From Bacillota bacterium (GTDB lineage: Bacteria > Bacillota > Clostridia > Christensenellales > Aristaeellaceae), in the NCBI GenBank assembly GCA_023413135.1, contig JAEZQK010000090.1:13201-77200 (forward strand): a stretch of 64,000 nucleotides of DNA, written 5' to 3'. Under the pieces are notes generated by a model. That model saw only the letters and a program-made list of their open reading frames with translations, had not been told where the DNA came from and searched no databases. A program made the position numbers and the translations under genes. Each line of letters begins with the position of its first letter. Within the stretch, counting starts at the first letter, position 1. Below, in pieces: positions 41,579 through 50,241 of the stretch.

Positions 41579-43102
41579 ATGAAGGACAGAGTATATATCG
41601 CCATTGACCTAAAATCCTTCTACGCTTCCGTTGAGTGTACAGAGCGCGCCCTTGACCCGCTGACAACCAACCTTGTTGTCGCTGATTCCAGCCGCACGGA
41701 GAAAACGATTTGCCTCGCCGTCACCCCATCCCTCAAGGCATACGGCATCCCCGGTAGAGCGCGGCTATTTGAGGTCGTGCAAAAGGTCAGGGAGGTTAAC
41801 GCGGCACGGCGGAGCAAAGCACCGGGACGTACCTTCTCCGGTTCTTCCTACAGTGATACCGAATTGAAATCTACGCCAGGTCTCTCGCTGGACTACATCG
41901 TTGCTCCGCCAAGAATGGCGCTCTATATAGCGTATAGCACGCAAATTTATAATGTTTACTTGAAGTACATCGCACCGGAAGACATTCATGTCTATTCCAT
42001 CGATGAGGTATTGATAGACGCCACTGCTTATCTGAACACCTACAAGCTCACGGCCCGTGAACTTGCTTCGAAAATGATTTTGGACGTACTGGAAACTACC
42101 GGCATTACAGCAGCAGCAGGCATCGGCACGAACCTGTACCTTAGCAAGGTCGCGATGGACATCCAGGCAAAGCACATCCCGGCTGACGCGAACGGCTTAC
42201 GCATTGCTGAACTCGACGAAATGAGCTACCGTCGCTTGCTGTGGTCACACCGGCCTCTGACAGACTTTTGGCGCGTCGGCAGGGGATATGCGAAAAAGCT
42301 GGAGGAACACGGCCTTTTTACGATGGGCGACATCGCGCGCTGCTCCCTCGGAAAACCTACCGATTACTTCAACGAGGATTTTCTGTACAAGCTGTTCGGC
42401 ATCAACGCTGAGTTGCTGATCGACCATGCGTGGGGATGGGAGCCCTGCACAATGGCCTATATTAAAGCGTACAAGCCAAGTACAAACAGCATTGGATCGG
42501 GTCAGGTGCTGCACAGCGCCTATCCCTTTGACAAAGCAAAATTAATTGTGCGAGAAATGACCGATCTGCTGGCGCTCGATTTGGTCGATAAAAAACTCGT
42601 GACCGATCAGCTTGTACTGTCGGTTGGGTACGACATTGAAAGTCTGACAGACCCGATGATAAAGAAAGCCTATCACGGGGAGATTACCACGGATGGCTAC
42701 GGACGCGCCGTTCCGAAATCGGCACATGGTTCGGCGAACCTTGGCAGGCAGACCTCCTCTACAAAGTTGCTCTTGGATGCCGTCACAGAGCTTTTTGTGC
42801 GCATCGTTGATAAAAATCTCTTGATCAGGCGGGTCAACATTACGGCGAATCACGTTGTCGATGAAGCATCCGCACAAAAGAAAGACACCGTTGAGCAGCT
42901 TGATCTCTTCACAGATTACGCAGCTCTCCAAGCGCGGCAAGAAGCTGAGGAAGCTGTCCTCGTACGGGAAAAGCGGATGCAGACAGCAATGCTGTTGATA
43001 AAAAAGAAGCATGGTCAAAACGCTATTCTAAGGGGCATGAATCTGATGGACGGCGCGACCACCGTTGATCGAAACAGGCAAATTGGAGGGCACAAGGCAT
43101 GA
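41579..43102 (+). CDS. Y-family DNA polymerase (UmuC/UvrX-like)
   Basis: A 507-residue translesion polymerase. Catalytic Asp in AIDLKSFYASVEC and the Asp-Glu pair in YSIDEVLIDAT are intact. KTICLAVTPSLKAYGIPGRARLF and AGIGTNLYLSKVAMDI complete the palm and fingers; the C-terminal half holds the little-finger domain. Relatives are common on mobile elements of Bacillota together with YolD proteins. GGAGG precedes ATG 41579. It overlaps the next gene by 4 bp and has an SOS-type promoter. Confidence 0.92.
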   Translation: MKDRVYIAIDLKSFYASVECTERALDPLTTNLVVADSSRTEKTICLAVTPSLKAYGIPGRARLFEVVQKVREVNAARRSKAPGRTFSGSSYSDTELKSTPGLSLDYIVAPPRMALYIAYSTQIYNVYLKYIAPEDIHVYSIDEVLIDATAYLNTYKLTARELASKMILDVLETTGITAAAGIGTNLYLSKVAMDIQAKHIPADANGLRIAELDEMSYRRLLWSHRPLTDFWRVGRGYAKKLEEHGLFTMGDIARCSLGKPTDYFNEDFLYKLFGINAELLIDHAWGWEPCTMAYIKAYKPSTNSIGSGQVLHSAYPFDKAKLIVREMTDLLALDLVDKKLVTDQLVLSVGYDIESLTDPMIKKAYHGEITTDGYGRAVPKSAHGSANLGRQTSSTKLLLDAVTELFVRIVDKNLLIRRVNITANHVVDEASAQKKDTVEQLDLFTDYAALQARQEAEEAVLVREKRMQTAMLLIKKKHGQNAILRGMNLMDGATTVDRNRQIGGHKA

Positions 43103-43527
43103 CGGGCGAATACGATGACATCATCAATCTGCCGCGCCATTTCTCTAAAACGCGCCCTCATATGGCGGCGATTGACCGCGCGGCTCAATTTTCCCCCTTT
43201 GCAGCGTTGGCAGGCTACGACGCCGCCATCAAAGAAACCGCTAGGCTGACCGACGAGAGGGAGGAATTGGACGAATACTCAAAGGACACGTTAAGAGACA
43301 GGTTGCAAATCATTGCTGATCGGATTGAAAAGCGCCCCAAAATCGAAATCACCTATTACCAGCCAGATCCAAAGAAACATGGCGGTGCTTATGTTACGGC
43401 TGTTGGTACGGCAAAAAAGATTGATGAATATGAACGGATCGTTGTTATGTGCGAGGGGACAGCGATCCCCATTGATGAAATAGTCGCCATAGAAGGGGCG
43501 ATATTCGAGACGCTCAACGATCAATAA
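43099..43527 (+). CDS. YolD-like protein
   Basis: A 142-residue protein that resembles the YolD-like family found downstream of UvrX-type polymerases: an N-terminal FSKTRPHMAAIDRAAQFSPFAAL segment, a charged helix, and a C-terminal GTAIPIDEIVAIEG. YolD proteins are thought to work with Y-family polymerases, perhaps like UmuD, but the mechanism is not known. The 4-bp overlap with the polymerase gene supports pairing. A strong terminator follows at once. Confidence 0.8.
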   Translation: MTGEYDDIINLPRHFSKTRPHMAAIDRAAQFSPFAALAGYDAAIKETARLTDEREELDEYSKDTLRDRLQIIADRIEKRPKIEITYYQPDPKKHGGAYVTAVGTAKKIDEYERIVVMCEGTAIPIDEIVAIEGAIFETLNDQ

Positions 43528-43565
43528 ACATCAAAAATCCGGCACTGTGCCGGATTTTTGATGTT
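43527..43565. terminator. bidirectional terminator
   Basis: AACATCAAAAATCCGGCAC and GTGCCGGATTTTTGATGTT form a 19-bp stem. It starts at the last base of the YolD stop. The C-terminal codons of the minus-strand ORF at 43531-43887 also lie in it. Confidence 0.92.
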
Positions 43566-43887
43566 CTGGCCTACTTGCCCGCGTCCCAGCACCCCTCTTG
43601 CCTTTGTCCTTGCGCGCAGGCTTCTTGGCCGGTTCGCTATCCTCGGGCTGCACCTCAGCCTCCGTCGTGGCTTCCACAGGCTCCGGCATAGCTTCCATGG
43701 CCTCCGGCTCTACCGTGATTACAACCAGCCGCCCTTCGCCTTCGACCGTGATGATCTCGGCCTTGATGGCCTCGCCGTCCGCCACTGCCGCCGCAATGTC
43801 GGCCACCGGTTCACCAGCGGCTTGTGCGTCCTCCAGTACCTGGACTAACACAGGGGACAGTTCCTTGTGTGCCCAGTAATCGTGCAC
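43531..43887 (-). CDS. small acidic hypothetical protein (doubtful)
   Basis: A 118-residue frame rich in Glu, Ala and Pro with a basic C-terminus. It reads EGEGRLVVITVEPEAMEAMP in the middle and looks protein-like, but only GTG 43887 is available, its AAGGGG is 2 bp away (too close), and the stop lies within the terminator at 43527-43565. No known family. It may be the degraded end of a longer gene. Confidence 0.35.
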   Translation of the reverse strand: MHDYWAHKELSPVLVQVLEDAQAAGEPVADIAAAVADGEAIKAEIITVEGEGRLVVITVEPEAMEAMPEPVEATTEAEVQPEDSEPAKKPARKDKGKRGAGTRASRPEHQKSGTVPDF

Positions 43888-43970
43888 ACCCCTTCTAGCA
43901 CTACTGTACTATTACACGGATACCGGCTAACCGTGTATTTATATCAACTAATGTCCCTTAAGACAAAACA

Positions 43971-44014
43971 AAAAGCCCGAAACCCCTTGTATATAAAGGG
44001 GGAACGGGCTTTTT
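43971..44014. terminator. bidirectional terminator after the CHAP gene
   Basis: AAAAGCCCG and CGGGCTTTT form the stem base, with an inner CCCCTT/AAGGGG. It lies 60 bp beyond the minus-strand CHAP gene stop. Confidence 0.85.
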
Positions 44015-44072
44015 ACAAACCGATCATATGGCCATTGCCACATATTGCAAAGGCGGCTGAAGGTTGCCCCTT

Positions 44073-45230
44073 CTACTTCTCATACGGCGGGCGGTACGCG
44101 CCGAGCACTTGCCCGTCTACGGCCCTCGTCTTGCGGTACACGCCGACGTCGCCTATTTGTATGCCCTCGGGGTCGGATGTGTTGCCCTCGATCGTGGTGA
44201 TCGTATTGCCGCCCGAGCTAACGCTTTCGATGATCCCGATGTGGTCGTACCCCCCGTTGCCTTGCCAGTCGAACAAAACGATGTCGCCGCGCTTGTACCC
44301 GCTTGTGATCCAACGGTTTTGCCTCTTTGCGAGCGTCTGGTAGTTGCGCACTCCCTCGGCAACGGATTTCCGGGCGGTGTTCAGGCTGCCCCATGTCGTC
44401 CCCATCATCCCGGCGTCGTAAATGACTTTTGTGACAAATACGCCGCACCATGGTACCGCCATGCCTGTTTTCCCAAAGTACCAGTCGTTGAAGGTGACCA
44501 GGTTGCTGTCCGGTGGGTCTTCGATAGTGCCCAGGTACTTGACTGCGACATTTACGAGCTTGTTGACATTATACGTATACTGCGAGACCGTTACGGTGCA
44601 CGTGACTTTCTTGCCCCCATCCTCTGCAGCTGCAGTGATGGTCGCTGTGCCGGCTTTCTTTGCTGTGATCAAGCCATTTGGGTCTACGGATGCCACCGAA
44701 GAATCGCTGGTTTGATAGCTGACAGCCTGGTTGGCCTCTTTGGGTGAGACCTCCGCCGTCAGTTGGAATGTGTCGCCTATTTCAAGCGATAGTTCGGTAT
44801 TGTTCAGTTTCAGGCCCGTTACCGGTACGGTCACCTTGAACGAGCTGCCGGCGATTTGAAGCTCGGCGCCGCCTTCCCCGTAAACGATGGCAACCACCTC
44901 ATACGTGCCGGGGGTCGCATCTAAAGTATTCCAGCTGTCGTTTATTGTTTTTCCCGTTTTCGCTGTGCCTTCGTATACAATGCCGGCGCCGGATCCACCA
45001 ATTTTTTGGACAAAGAATCTGGTGTTTTTATAGTCTGTACCAGTGATCACGGCGGTCATTTTCACTGTTTCGCCCGCGCTATAGCTCTGCTTGGCCGTAC
45101 TGACCTTCAGCTTAAGGACCGGCTCGGTTGCAACGGCCGGGCCGGTTTCAGCCAGTGCCGTCATGGGATTAGCCAGCGAAATAACGACACAAAGGGAAAA
45201 GCAAACGATTATTATTAAACGGTATCTCAT
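44073..45230 (-). CDS. secreted CHAP-domain protein with Ig-like domain
   Basis: A 385-residue exported protein. The signal peptide (RYRLIIIVCFSLCVVISLANPMTALA) leads to a beta region, then a BIG2-type Ig domain (TGLKLNNTELSLEIGDTFQL to GTATITAAAEDG), then a CHAP domain with Cys in VPWCGVFVTKV, His in GGYDHIGIIESV and Glu in ITTIEGNTS. It probably cleaves peptidoglycan. ATG 45230 follows AAGAAAGG; the TTG at 45251 is within that site. A flanking terminator closes it. Confidence 0.85.
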   Translation of the reverse strand: MRYRLIIIVCFSLCVVISLANPMTALAETGPAVATEPVLKLKVSTAKQSYSAGETVKMTAVITGTDYKNTRFFVQKIGGSGAGIVYEGTAKTGKTINDSWNTLDATPGTYEVVAIVYGEGGAELQIAGSSFKVTVPVTGLKLNNTELSLEIGDTFQLTAEVSPKEANQAVSYQTSDSSVASVDPNGLITAKKAGTATITAAAEDGGKKVTCTVTVSQYTYNVNKLVNVAVKYLGTIEDPPDSNLVTFNDWYFGKTGMAVPWCGVFVTKVIYDAGMMGTTWGSLNTARKSVAEGVRNYQTLAKRQNRWITSGYKRGDIVLFDWQGNGGYDHIGIIESVSSGGNTITTIEGNTSDPEGIQIGDVGVYRKTRAVDGQVLGAYRPPYEK

Positions 45231-45678
45231 CAATATTGCCTTTCTTGACAATCAATGATTGCCATGTGTACTGTTTCTTATCATACAAAAAACAGCTCAA
45301 AAAACAAGGGGGAGGGCAGAAAATACCAGTCCTATCCGCCTGTTTGATTACAACTTTATAACGGCATTTTATTGTCCGTTTTGATACAACTGGTAGTAAA
45401 AATTGTGGTAAAAAGCAAACACAACGATGTTGCCGCAAACGCTTCGCATCAAGCAGTACGCCCAAATGTACACACTGTGCATAACGTTATTTCCTTTTGT
45501 GTTTTATAAAAATATTGCATAAAGAAGTGCATGCGTAGCGGCCCTAGTTTTGGAACATGTGGATTTTTAAGTAACCATGCGGTATAATTTGTATGAAGGT
45601 ATCAAAAGTGGAATTCTTTTTCGAATTTTGGTCGTTAAACTATAAAAGGCAAGCCAAGTACTTTTTCAGATAAGGCTG
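45231..45678. other. gene-free gap between the CHAP gene and recQ
   Basis: 448 bp, AT-rich. A TATAAT at 45583-45588 may be the recQ -10 box, with a weak -35. The remainder shows no gene, tRNA or clear repeat. Confidence 0.5.
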
Positions 45679-47529
45679 GTGTTCACCATAGATAAATTCA
45701 CACCGCTCAAGCAGTATTTTGGCCACAGCAATTTTCGGCCGGGGCAAGAGGCGGTGATTGACGCGCTGCTGTCTGGCCGGGATGTGCTGGGAGTCATGCC
45801 CACCGGGGCAGGCAAGTCTATTTGCTATCAACTGCCGGCGCTGCTGCTGCCGGGGCTTACGCTGGTTATTTCGCCCCTGATTTCCCTGATGAAGGATCAG
45901 GTAACCGCGTTGTCGCAGGCCGGAATATCTTCTGCCTATATTAATTCCTCCCTCACATCAGAGCAATACCGTGAGGTGTTCCGCCGTGCCAAAAACGGTG
46001 CCTACAAAATCATCTATGTGGCGCCGGAGCGGCTGACTACCGCGGACCTTTTTCGGTTTGCCGGGGAAACGGAAATATCGCTTCTGGCAGTAGACGAGGC
46101 CCATTGTGTTTCACAGTGGGGGCAGGATTTTCGCCCCAGCTATTTGAAGATCGCGGAGTTTGCGATTTCTCTTTCCAGGCGTCCGGTGGTTGGCGCTTTC
46201 ACCGCCACCGCCACCGCGGAGGTAAAAGACGATATTGAAAGACTCCTTTTGCTGCGAAATCCTCTGCGTGTCACCACCGGCTTTGACCGGCCCAATCTTT
46301 CTTTTGAGGTGATACGTCCCAACAGCAAGGAAGCCTGTTTGCAAGCCTTTCTCGCTGAACGGCCGGATCAAAGCGGCATTGTTTACTGTGCCACCCGAAA
46401 AACAGTGGAATCAGTTTGCGGCAACCTGCGGCGAAACGGCATTGCTGCCACGCGATATCATGCCGGGCTTTATGATGCGGAGCGGAGGCAAAACCAAGAG
46501 GACTTCGTCTACGACAGATCAAGGATCATGGTTGCCACAAATGCCTTTGGCATGGGGATTGACAAATCCAACGTTAGCTTTGTGGTGCATTACAATATGC
46601 CGAAAAATATCGAAAGCTACTATCAGGAGGCAGGCCGCGCCGGACGTGACGGGGAAAAGGCCCATTGTGTGCTGCTCTTTTCTGCCGGCGATATACAAAC
46701 GGCAAAGTTTCTCATCAACAACGCCGAGGAAAATGAGGCGCTTTCCCAGGATGAGCGGGAGCTTGTTCGAAAAAGGGATCTGCAGCGATTGGATCAGATG
46801 GCCGCCTATTGCAAAACCACCGGCTGTCTGCGCGCCTATCTCCTGAATTACTTTGGCGAGAACGCCGCGGCCAATTGCGGCAATTGTGGGAATTGTACCG
46901 GAGAAGTGGTGCTTAAGGACATTACTGTTGAGGCACAAAAAATACTCTCCTCTGTTACCCGCGTAGAGAGAAAGTACACATCCGGTCTTGGCCTGACACT
47001 GATTGTCCGTATGCTGCACGGCAGCAAAGAGCAGCGGATAATTCAGTTGGACCTTGACAGATTGCCGACCTATGGCATCCTGCACGATATTGACCGCACC
47101 AAAATCAGGGACTACATCGACTGTCTCATACGCGAGGGCTATCTGATCCTGACAAATGATGAATACCCGGTGCTGCGCACGACCGAGCGGGCAAGGCAGG
47201 TGCTTTTCCACGGGGAAAGGGTGCTGTACACCTGTCGAAAGCAAAGTATTTTCGAAAAGGCTGCTTCTTCCCGAAAAGAATACAAAGCTCTGCCGGCGCA
47301 GGCGGACGAAGGCCTGCTTGCCGCGCTAAAAGCATTGCGCACCAAACTGGCGCAAGCGGAAAATGTACCGGCCTACATTATCTTTTCCAATGCCGCCCTT
47401 GCGGATATGGCCGTCAAGCAGCCCCGAAACATAGCGGAATTTCTGCAAGTAACCGGCGTAGGAGAGATCAAGGCCGCACGATATGGACAAGTGTTTTTAA
47501 AAGAAATCCAACAAAAGAATATGGGATGA
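45679..47529 (+). CDS. recQ: RecQ ATP-dependent DNA helicase
   Basis: A 616-residue helicase, the normal RecQ length. Walker A is VMPTGAGKSICYQLPA (K46), the DEAH box is AVDEAHCVSQWG, and motif VI is QEAGRAGRDG. The RQC zinc Cys cluster is present (TGCLRAYLL, then CGNCGNC). A C-terminal HRDC domain covers about residues 540-612. It unwinds DNA in recombination and repair. GTG 45679 is the only early start. Being next to the polymerase/YolD island makes this a repair-rich segment. Confidence 0.95.
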   Translation: MFTIDKFTPLKQYFGHSNFRPGQEAVIDALLSGRDVLGVMPTGAGKSICYQLPALLLPGLTLVISPLISLMKDQVTALSQAGISSAYINSSLTSEQYREVFRRAKNGAYKIIYVAPERLTTADLFRFAGETEISLLAVDEAHCVSQWGQDFRPSYLKIAEFAISLSRRPVVGAFTATATAEVKDDIERLLLLRNPLRVTTGFDRPNLSFEVIRPNSKEACLQAFLAERPDQSGIVYCATRKTVESVCGNLRRNGIAATRYHAGLYDAERRQNQEDFVYDRSRIMVATNAFGMGIDKSNVSFVVHYNMPKNIESYYQEAGRAGRDGEKAHCVLLFSAGDIQTAKFLINNAEENEALSQDERELVRKRDLQRLDQMAAYCKTTGCLRAYLLNYFGENAAANCGNCGNCTGEVVLKDITVEAQKILSSVTRVERKYTSGLGLTLIVRMLHGSKEQRIIQLDLDRLPTYGILHDIDRTKIRDYIDCLIREGYLILTNDEYPVLRTTERARQVLFHGERVLYTCRKQSIFEKAASSRKEYKALPAQADEGLLAALKALRTKLAQAENVPAYIIFSNAALADMAVKQPRNIAEFLQVTGVGEIKAARYGQVFLKEIQQKNMG

Positions 47530-47557
47530 CCGGTTAAGCCGGCTGTAGAAAGATGAT

Positions 47558-48043
47558 TTGCTAGATGAGATCAAATTCGATGAAAATGCCGTTGGGGATG
47601 TTGCCTCCTGGGAGGAGGTTGGCGGGAAGATTCTGCCCATGGTCGCCTTAACTCCCTATATGGGAATAATGGCGGGGAACATATTCAATCAGTTTGTCTT
47701 GCGTGATGGTGAAGGCCGGAGGTTGACAGATGGCGATTGGGAACAACTGTCTTGGCTGGATTATCTGGGGAAGGAGGGCTTGGGTACCATCCAATGGGCA
47801 GAGCGCTGGGGCGATGGAGAAGCGCCGAGGTTGAGGATGCTTGCGGTGGATGGCATCGTGCCTACGTATCAGACGGTTTTCGATGGTTCCTATCCGTTGA
47901 GCGTAACCTATTACGCAGTCCTGAAAAAGGGCTTGCCCAAGGATCATCCGGCCAGGCAACTGGTAAATTGGTTACTTTCCGATGAGGGTCAGCGTGCGAT
48001 GCGGACTGCGGGGTACGCAGCGGTGCGAAGCCTGGATGAGTGA
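47558..48043 (+). pseudogene. C-terminal remnant of a PstS-like binding protein
   Basis: 161 codons. YPLSVTYYAVLKKGLPKDHPARQLVNWLLSDEGQRAMRTAGY is the typical ending of phosphate-type substrate-binding proteins. There is no signal peptide, no N-terminal lobe and no good start (TTG with a poor ribosome site). A fragment left by deletion is the best reading; no other Pst genes are near. Confidence 0.7.
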
Positions 48044-48190
48044 AATAGGCCAAGACCATTTGAATTGAGTGGTACGATAAACAGGAATCTTTCGGACAGT
48101 TTCAAACTGCGGGTCATTTATATTATCAAACATGACACACTGTTGTCGTATTTGTTATGTTATGATTGAAATAAAAGGGAGGTATTCATT

Positions 48191-48862
48191 ATGAAAAAGG
48201 AAATTTCTATTTTTGAAAGACCGGAGAAATTTACGGAGCAATACCTGAAAGCCTACGGCAATATGTCATGGTATGATTTCGTGACAGCTATGCCGTCGCT
48301 GGTATTCGTCGTCACAGGTTGGAAATCTAACGGTAAAGAAAACGCCTGTCTGCAATCTTGGTCTACCTTTGCGGGAAGCGGAGCTGACAAGTTTATCTGT
48401 ATCATGGGAAAAGTCGATAAAAACGGGCATATGTATCAATCACTGAAAGAAACGAGGGTATGCGTGTTAAATTTCCCCTCAAACGACATTTATGACCGCT
48501 GTGTTAAAACGATTGGTAATAATCATTTTGAAACAGATGAAATCACCGCCTCCGGCTTAACAGCAGAGAAAGCCTCAAAGGTCAATGCGCCGCGAATCAA
48601 AGAGTGTTTTTTGAATATCGAATGTGAATTTTTATGGGAGCATGAGCTTTTCGAGGGAAGCCAAGAAGTGGCGATTGCACTCCGAGCCGTCAACATTTAC
48701 ATGGATAGCGAACGCTACGACCAAAGCAACCTCGGAAGATACGGAAAGAGCGGTTTTTTGTTTCAAGTTGACCAACCTACCAATCCGGAAACAGGAGAAA
48801 CAACACCTTTCGGACCCGGAATATTGGAGCAAGGCAATCCAATTCCTTGGATTACAAAATAA
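48191..48862 (+). CDS. flavin reductase-like FMN-binding protein
   Basis: A 223-residue split-barrel flavoprotein of the flavin-reductase family. TAMPSLVFVVTGWKSNGKENACLQSWSTFAG is the FMN-binding part, and VCVLNFPSNDIYDRCVKTIG follows the fold. The ending includes NPETGETTPFGPGILEQGNPIPW. It likely reduces FMN or acts as a detoxifying reductase. GGGAGG lies before ATG 48191. A monocistronic gene in the mobile-looking region. Confidence 0.85.
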   Translation: MKKEISIFERPEKFTEQYLKAYGNMSWYDFVTAMPSLVFVVTGWKSNGKENACLQSWSTFAGSGADKFICIMGKVDKNGHMYQSLKETRVCVLNFPSNDIYDRCVKTIGNNHFETDEITASGLTAEKASKVNAPRIKECFLNIECEFLWEHELFEGSQEVAIALRAVNIYMDSERYDQSNLGRYGKSGFLFQVDQPTNPETGETTPFGPGILEQGNPIPWITK

Positions 48863-49098
48863 GCATCGTGCGAAGCAGACAAATTCCAATTTATCAAGCA
48901 GATGCGAACTTCTAAATATTTGATCTGACACGCTTATAAGCCTGGTGACCTGCCGGTGTGTAATTGTGCATACCCCCGCTGAACCATAAAAATTCCGAAG
49001 TGATTTAACGCTTCTTACCCAGTTGCCCCTTTTATGAATATTTGTGGTGGGGTTTGCTGCAATATAAGATGAAATGAAATTTAAAAAGGAGTGTTAAC
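48863..49098. other. gene-free stretch
   Basis: 236 bp with no ORF or clear signal apart from the ribosome site (AAAGGAG) of the following small ORF. Confidence 0.5.
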
Positions 49099-49206
49099 GT
49101 GAAAAAGGAACCGAATGAAAAAATTCTACCGTCCACTTTAGATAACGCAAAGCACAAGTCGCGTCAGGTCAAAAAGAAAACCGGGGATACATCCGGCAAG
49201 AAATAA
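49099..49206 (+). CDS. 35-residue basic small protein
   Basis: A GTG-started frame with a good AAGGAG at 49086-49091, 8 bp from the start. The product (MKKEPNEKILPSTLDNAKHK onward, ending in DTSGKK) is Lys-rich and has no membrane helix. The family is unknown. Short length and strong ribosome site make it a plausible real gene, though unproven. Confidence 0.5.
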   Translation: MKKEPNEKILPSTLDNAKHKSRQVKKKTGDTSGKK

Positions 49207-49413
49207 GTTCAATTGGAGGAATCGCCTGGATTGGCACCTCATTCTTAACAATAAGATTGATGTATGAATGGCTGTTCTTGCTATCCCGCCACTTGACACG
49301 TATGTCCTTTGCAAATGCAGCTTTTTCTTTCACCCTTGTCTGGTCAGAGTAGGACACTGCCTTATTTCACGAGGACAATTACGGATGTTTAGGTATGTTT
49401 TATACCGATGGGG

Positions 49414-49451
49414 TTCCTAAGGCCGCAGGATCAAATCCTGTCACCCGACCA
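49414..49451 (+). pseudogene. 3' half of a tRNA, probably tRNA-Arg(CCT)
   Basis: TTCCTAAGGCC supplies an anticodon-loop like sequence (CCT), GCAGGATCAAATCCTGT a T-arm with one changed loop base, and CACCCGACCA an acceptor end. There is no matching 5' half upstream. A terminator-like hairpin follows. This is what remains when an element integrates into or leaves from a tRNA gene. Confidence 0.65.
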
Positions 49452-49459
49452 TCAAGAAA

Positions 49460-49491
49460 GCCTTGTAACACAAGCGTTACAGGGCCTTTTG
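49460..49491 (+). terminator. terminator after the tRNA fragment
   Basis: GCCTTGTAAC and GTTACAGGGC form a 10-bp stem around ACAAGC, then CTTTTG. Confidence 0.8.
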
Positions 49492-49617
49492 CTATCTGTT
49501 CATTTTTATGGTTTATATAACCACCTTGTTGTTTATATTCACTTATGGTATAATTTTGAAAATTATATGTCAATAAATCTACAATGAACGAAATCTATAT
49601 TAGGAGGTATTAGCGTT

Positions 49618-50043
49618 ATGGATGATGAACTGAAAATCAAAATGTACTCATTTACGGTGGATTGCAAAGATCCGCATGAATTATCAAAATTCTATGCAGC
49701 GTTGCTCAAGTGGGAAGTAGTGCTTATCGATGAAGAATGGGCGTGTGTATACGCTCCGGGAACGAACCAGGGAGCATATCCTTCCATATTGTTTCAACGA
49801 AATCCTGAGTATAAACCACCCGTGTGGCCGGAAGAGCCTGAAGCTCAACAGCAAATGGCGCATATAGACTTCGCAGTAAATGATTTAGAAAAAGCAGTTC
49901 AGTATGCAGTCCATTGTGGAGCAACAATCGCAGATGAACAATTTGCTGACAATTGGAGAGTTATGCTTGACCCCGCCGGACACCCCTTTTGCTTATGTCA
50001 AATGAAATCAATCATCGAGAGTGCCCATTTTGCGTTGTTATAG
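49618..50043 (+). CDS. VOC-superfamily protein, right copy
   Basis: A 141-residue VOC domain similar to the left copy at 40656-41051 (see FTVDCKDPHELSKFYAALLKW, PPVWPE, AHIDFAVNDLEKA and VMLDPAGHPFCL). Its ligand is unknown. AGGAGGT lies before ATG 49618. It converges on a degenerate tRNA-Val copy 75 bp past its stop, in mirror image of the left copy's arrangement. Confidence 0.82.
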   Translation: MDDELKIKMYSFTVDCKDPHELSKFYAALLKWEVVLIDEEWACVYAPGTNQGAYPSILFQRNPEYKPPVWPEEPEAQQQMAHIDFAVNDLEKAVQYAVHCGATIADEQFADNWRVMLDPAGHPFCLCQMKSIIESAHFALL

Positions 50044-50065
50044 AAAGTCACAGCCAAAAAACAAA

Positions 50066-50099
50066 AGAGTAGATTCAATCGTTTGATGAAATCTACTCT
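50066..50099. terminator. hairpin between VOC gene and tRNA-Val remnant
   Basis: AGAGTAGATT and AATCTACTCT form a 10-bp stem; AAAACAAA precedes it and TAG follows. It can serve convergent transcripts. Confidence 0.65.
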
Positions 50100-50118
50100 A
50101 GTTTGGTCAGACTGTCTG

Positions 50119-50185
50119 GGTCTGTACTGGACTCGAACCAGTGACCCCATCGATGTGAACGATGTACTCTACCATACTGGCCAGT
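50119..50185 (-). pseudogene. degenerate tRNA-Val (CAC)
   Basis: On the minus strand CATCG-TTCACAT-CGATG is an anticodon arm with CAC, and ACTGG-TTCGAGT-CCAGT is an intact T-arm. The 3' acceptor ACAGACC has no partner in the 5' end ACTGGCC, and CCA is absent. It looks like a 5'-replaced or decayed tRNA. A sister fragment lies at 40410-40487 in the opposite orientation. Confidence 0.7.
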
Positions 50186-50241
50186 TTGCATATATATGCC
50201 CTAATTCATTCTTGATCGATGAGCTGCTGACCATGTGAAGT

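Noticed and set aside
40410..50185. Complete prophage or conjugative element
   Set aside because: No integrase, terminase, capsid, relaxase or conjugation genes are visible; only remnants and border-like tRNA fragments.
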